Assembly (NCBI GenBank): GCA_014728185.1
Contig: WJMB01000113.1
Span: forward strand, 1-7,082
Origin: Candidatus Coatesiibacteriota bacterium
GTDB lineage: Bacteria; RBG-13-66-14
DNA: 7,082 bases
Direction: 5' to 3'
Numbering within the stretch: the first letter of the stretch is position 1; the number at the start of each line of letters is the position of its first letter. Below are positions 6,474 through 7,082 of the stretch, one piece after another. Position numbers and translations under genes: made by a program. The notes under the pieces were generated by a model. The model made no database searches. It worked only from the letters and a program-made list of their open reading frames with translations, and had not been told where the DNA came from.

Positions 6474-6482
6474 ATTATCACA
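6474..6482 (-). promoter_or_regulatory. Possible extended -10 element for the DUF523-DUF1722 gene
   Basis: The minus strand reads TGTGATAAT, an extended -10 (TGn plus GATAAT, five of six positions matching TATAAT). No good -35 is present 16-18 bases upstream. Initiation would lie about 120 bases before the ATG. The element falls inside copy 1 of the 35-bp direct repeat and recurs in copy 2, so it may be part of a repeat rather than a true promoter. Confidence 0.3.
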
Positions 6483-6508
6483 CGTGCCTGGACAAGCATA
6501 TATCGCTA
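6474..6508. repeat. 35-bp direct repeat, copy 1
   Basis: This block matches 6736-6770 at 32 of 35 positions, with the first 21 bases identical. It contains the palindrome CACGTG (6481-6486) and ends in ATATCGCTA. It lies just upstream of the DUF523-DUF1722 gene on that gene's strand. The start-to-start distance between copies is 262 bases. Confidence 0.9.
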
Positions 6509-6735
6509 GGCATCATGGAATGTGATCGGACCAAATCAGGCTGATTGGGAGCGGCCTGCCGGGCCGTTCTTCACTTACCAGAAATGCACTTTGTTGACCC
6601 CACAATCATCTTTAGCATACCCTTATTACCTTTTATTACGACATTTAGGAGTCAGTGGCAATCTGCTGTCAGGGCATATACAAGTGCGCTGATATCTGTG
6701 TTTGCCAAAGAAGACATTTTTCTTAATTGCAAAGA

Positions 6736-6770
6736 ATTATCACACGTGCCTGGACAGACAAATATCGCTA
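6736..6770. repeat. 35-bp direct repeat, copy 2
   Basis: This is the second copy of the block at 6474-6508, in the same orientation. Three mismatches fall together at bases 22, 23 and 26 of the block, while CACGTG (6743-6748) and ATATCGCTA (6762-6770) are kept. No similarity is obvious immediately outside the block, so this is a discrete repeat and not an edge of a longer duplication. Confidence 0.9.
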
Positions 6771-6940
6771 TTAGCTTGTTATCATGTGCTTTATAGCTTC
6801 GCGAGCTGTCACTGCCCGTGCGTTGTCTGGTGGCAAAAAACCAGGCTTGCCCGAAGCGGGCGCTTCCAAGAGGATGCTGAGAGGACGCTGAGATTCGAGA
6901 AGTAACGACTCCTGACTTACATCCCCGGGCTTTACAGCTT

Positions 6941-7023
6941 AAGGAGGCTATATGCTTTCTATTTGCTGTTTTATTCTAAATGAAAATTGTTGGCATATCG
7001 TTCTGGAGCCTTCCGTGAGATAG
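6941..7023 (+). CDS. Possible 23-residue leader-type ORF with a strong ribosome-binding site
   Basis: AAGGAGG at 6941-6947 is a near-perfect Shine-Dalgarno, followed after four bases by ATG (6952-6954) and 23 codons to a TAG at 7021-7023. The peptide begins MLSICCFILNENCW and has three cysteines. A 7-bp stem-loop (7028-7034 with 7044-7050) follows five bases later. Small ORF plus hairpin resembles a leader peptide or attenuator, but no downstream gene lies within the window. It could equally be the frameshifted start of a longer gene, or a chance match. I recognise no family. Confidence 0.3.
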
Positions 7024-7082
7024 TTGTCGGCATTTCCGCTTTTAATGCCGCTCATTGTCTTTTCAGCGTCGGTCCAGTTTAA

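Larger units (their letters stand above)
6348..6951. other. AT-richer gene-free region upstream of the DUF523-DUF1722 gene
   Basis: From about 6450 onward the sequence becomes clearly AT-richer than the genes to its left. Frames of 60-80 codons exist on the plus strand, but their translations look unrelated to any family and lack ribosome-binding sites. Structures seen are a short hairpin GTGGG-CAA-CCCAC (6439-6451) in the DUF523 leader, a GC hairpin CGGCC-TGCCG-GGCCG (6552-6566) followed by TTCTTC on the plus strand, a GCCCG-AAG-CGGGC hairpin (6849-6861), an 11-bp tandem doublet GAGGAYGCTGA (6870-6891), and a 35-bp direct repeat listed separately. It may be a regulatory region or a remnant of transferred DNA. 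Confidence 0.55.

Noticed and set aside
6545..6796. An 83-codon plus-strand frame in the AT-rich tail
   Set aside because: It has no ATG start, no ribosome-binding site and no recognisable domain, and it runs through one copy of the direct repeat.
6835..6861. Intrinsic terminator on the minus strand (GCCCG hairpin followed by T6)
   Set aside because: Eight bases separate the stem from the T-run and no gene on that strand ends nearby.

Overview
The window looks like a contig from a high-GC bacterium, probably Gram-negative or from an uncultured lineage; the sequence alone does not fix the phylum. Nearly every codon third position in the real genes is G or C, which produces very long antisense shadow frames. 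All confident genes lie on the minus strand. The first 28 bases are a pure C run that looks like an end artefact. The last ~600 bases are visibly AT-richer and contain no convincing gene.

Layout from high to low coordinates, which is the direction of transcription. (1) An AT-richer tail (about 6450-7082) carries a 35-bp direct repeat in two copies and, on the plus strand, a very strong Shine-Dalgarno in front of a 23-codon ORF. (2) A DUF523-DUF1722 protein (5388-6347). (3) About 500 bases without a supported gene. (4) A compact three-gene unit: a PlsY-like acyltransferase (4278-4892), a membrane-bound family 2 glycosyltransferase (3103-4281, overlapping the first by 4 bases) and a class II CPD photolyase (1693-3072, 30 bases further on). 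(5) A separately promoted secreted protein (647-1504) made almost entirely of six 45-residue repeats. (6) A 38-bp tandem repeat array that runs into the stop codon of that gene, followed by a 12-bp perfect hairpin. (7) A tRNA-Arg(TCT) gene with encoded CCA (308-383).

PlsY and the glycosyltransferase point to envelope lipid and glycolipid synthesis. The photolyase repairs UV-induced cyclobutane pyrimidine dimers. In E. coli a DUF1722 protein (YbgA) sits beside an unrelated class I photolyase, so the nearby DUF523-DUF1722 gene is a suggestive association. The least familiar element is the six-repeat secreted protein together with its 3' repeat array. No defence system, CRISPR array, transposase or phage gene is visible.
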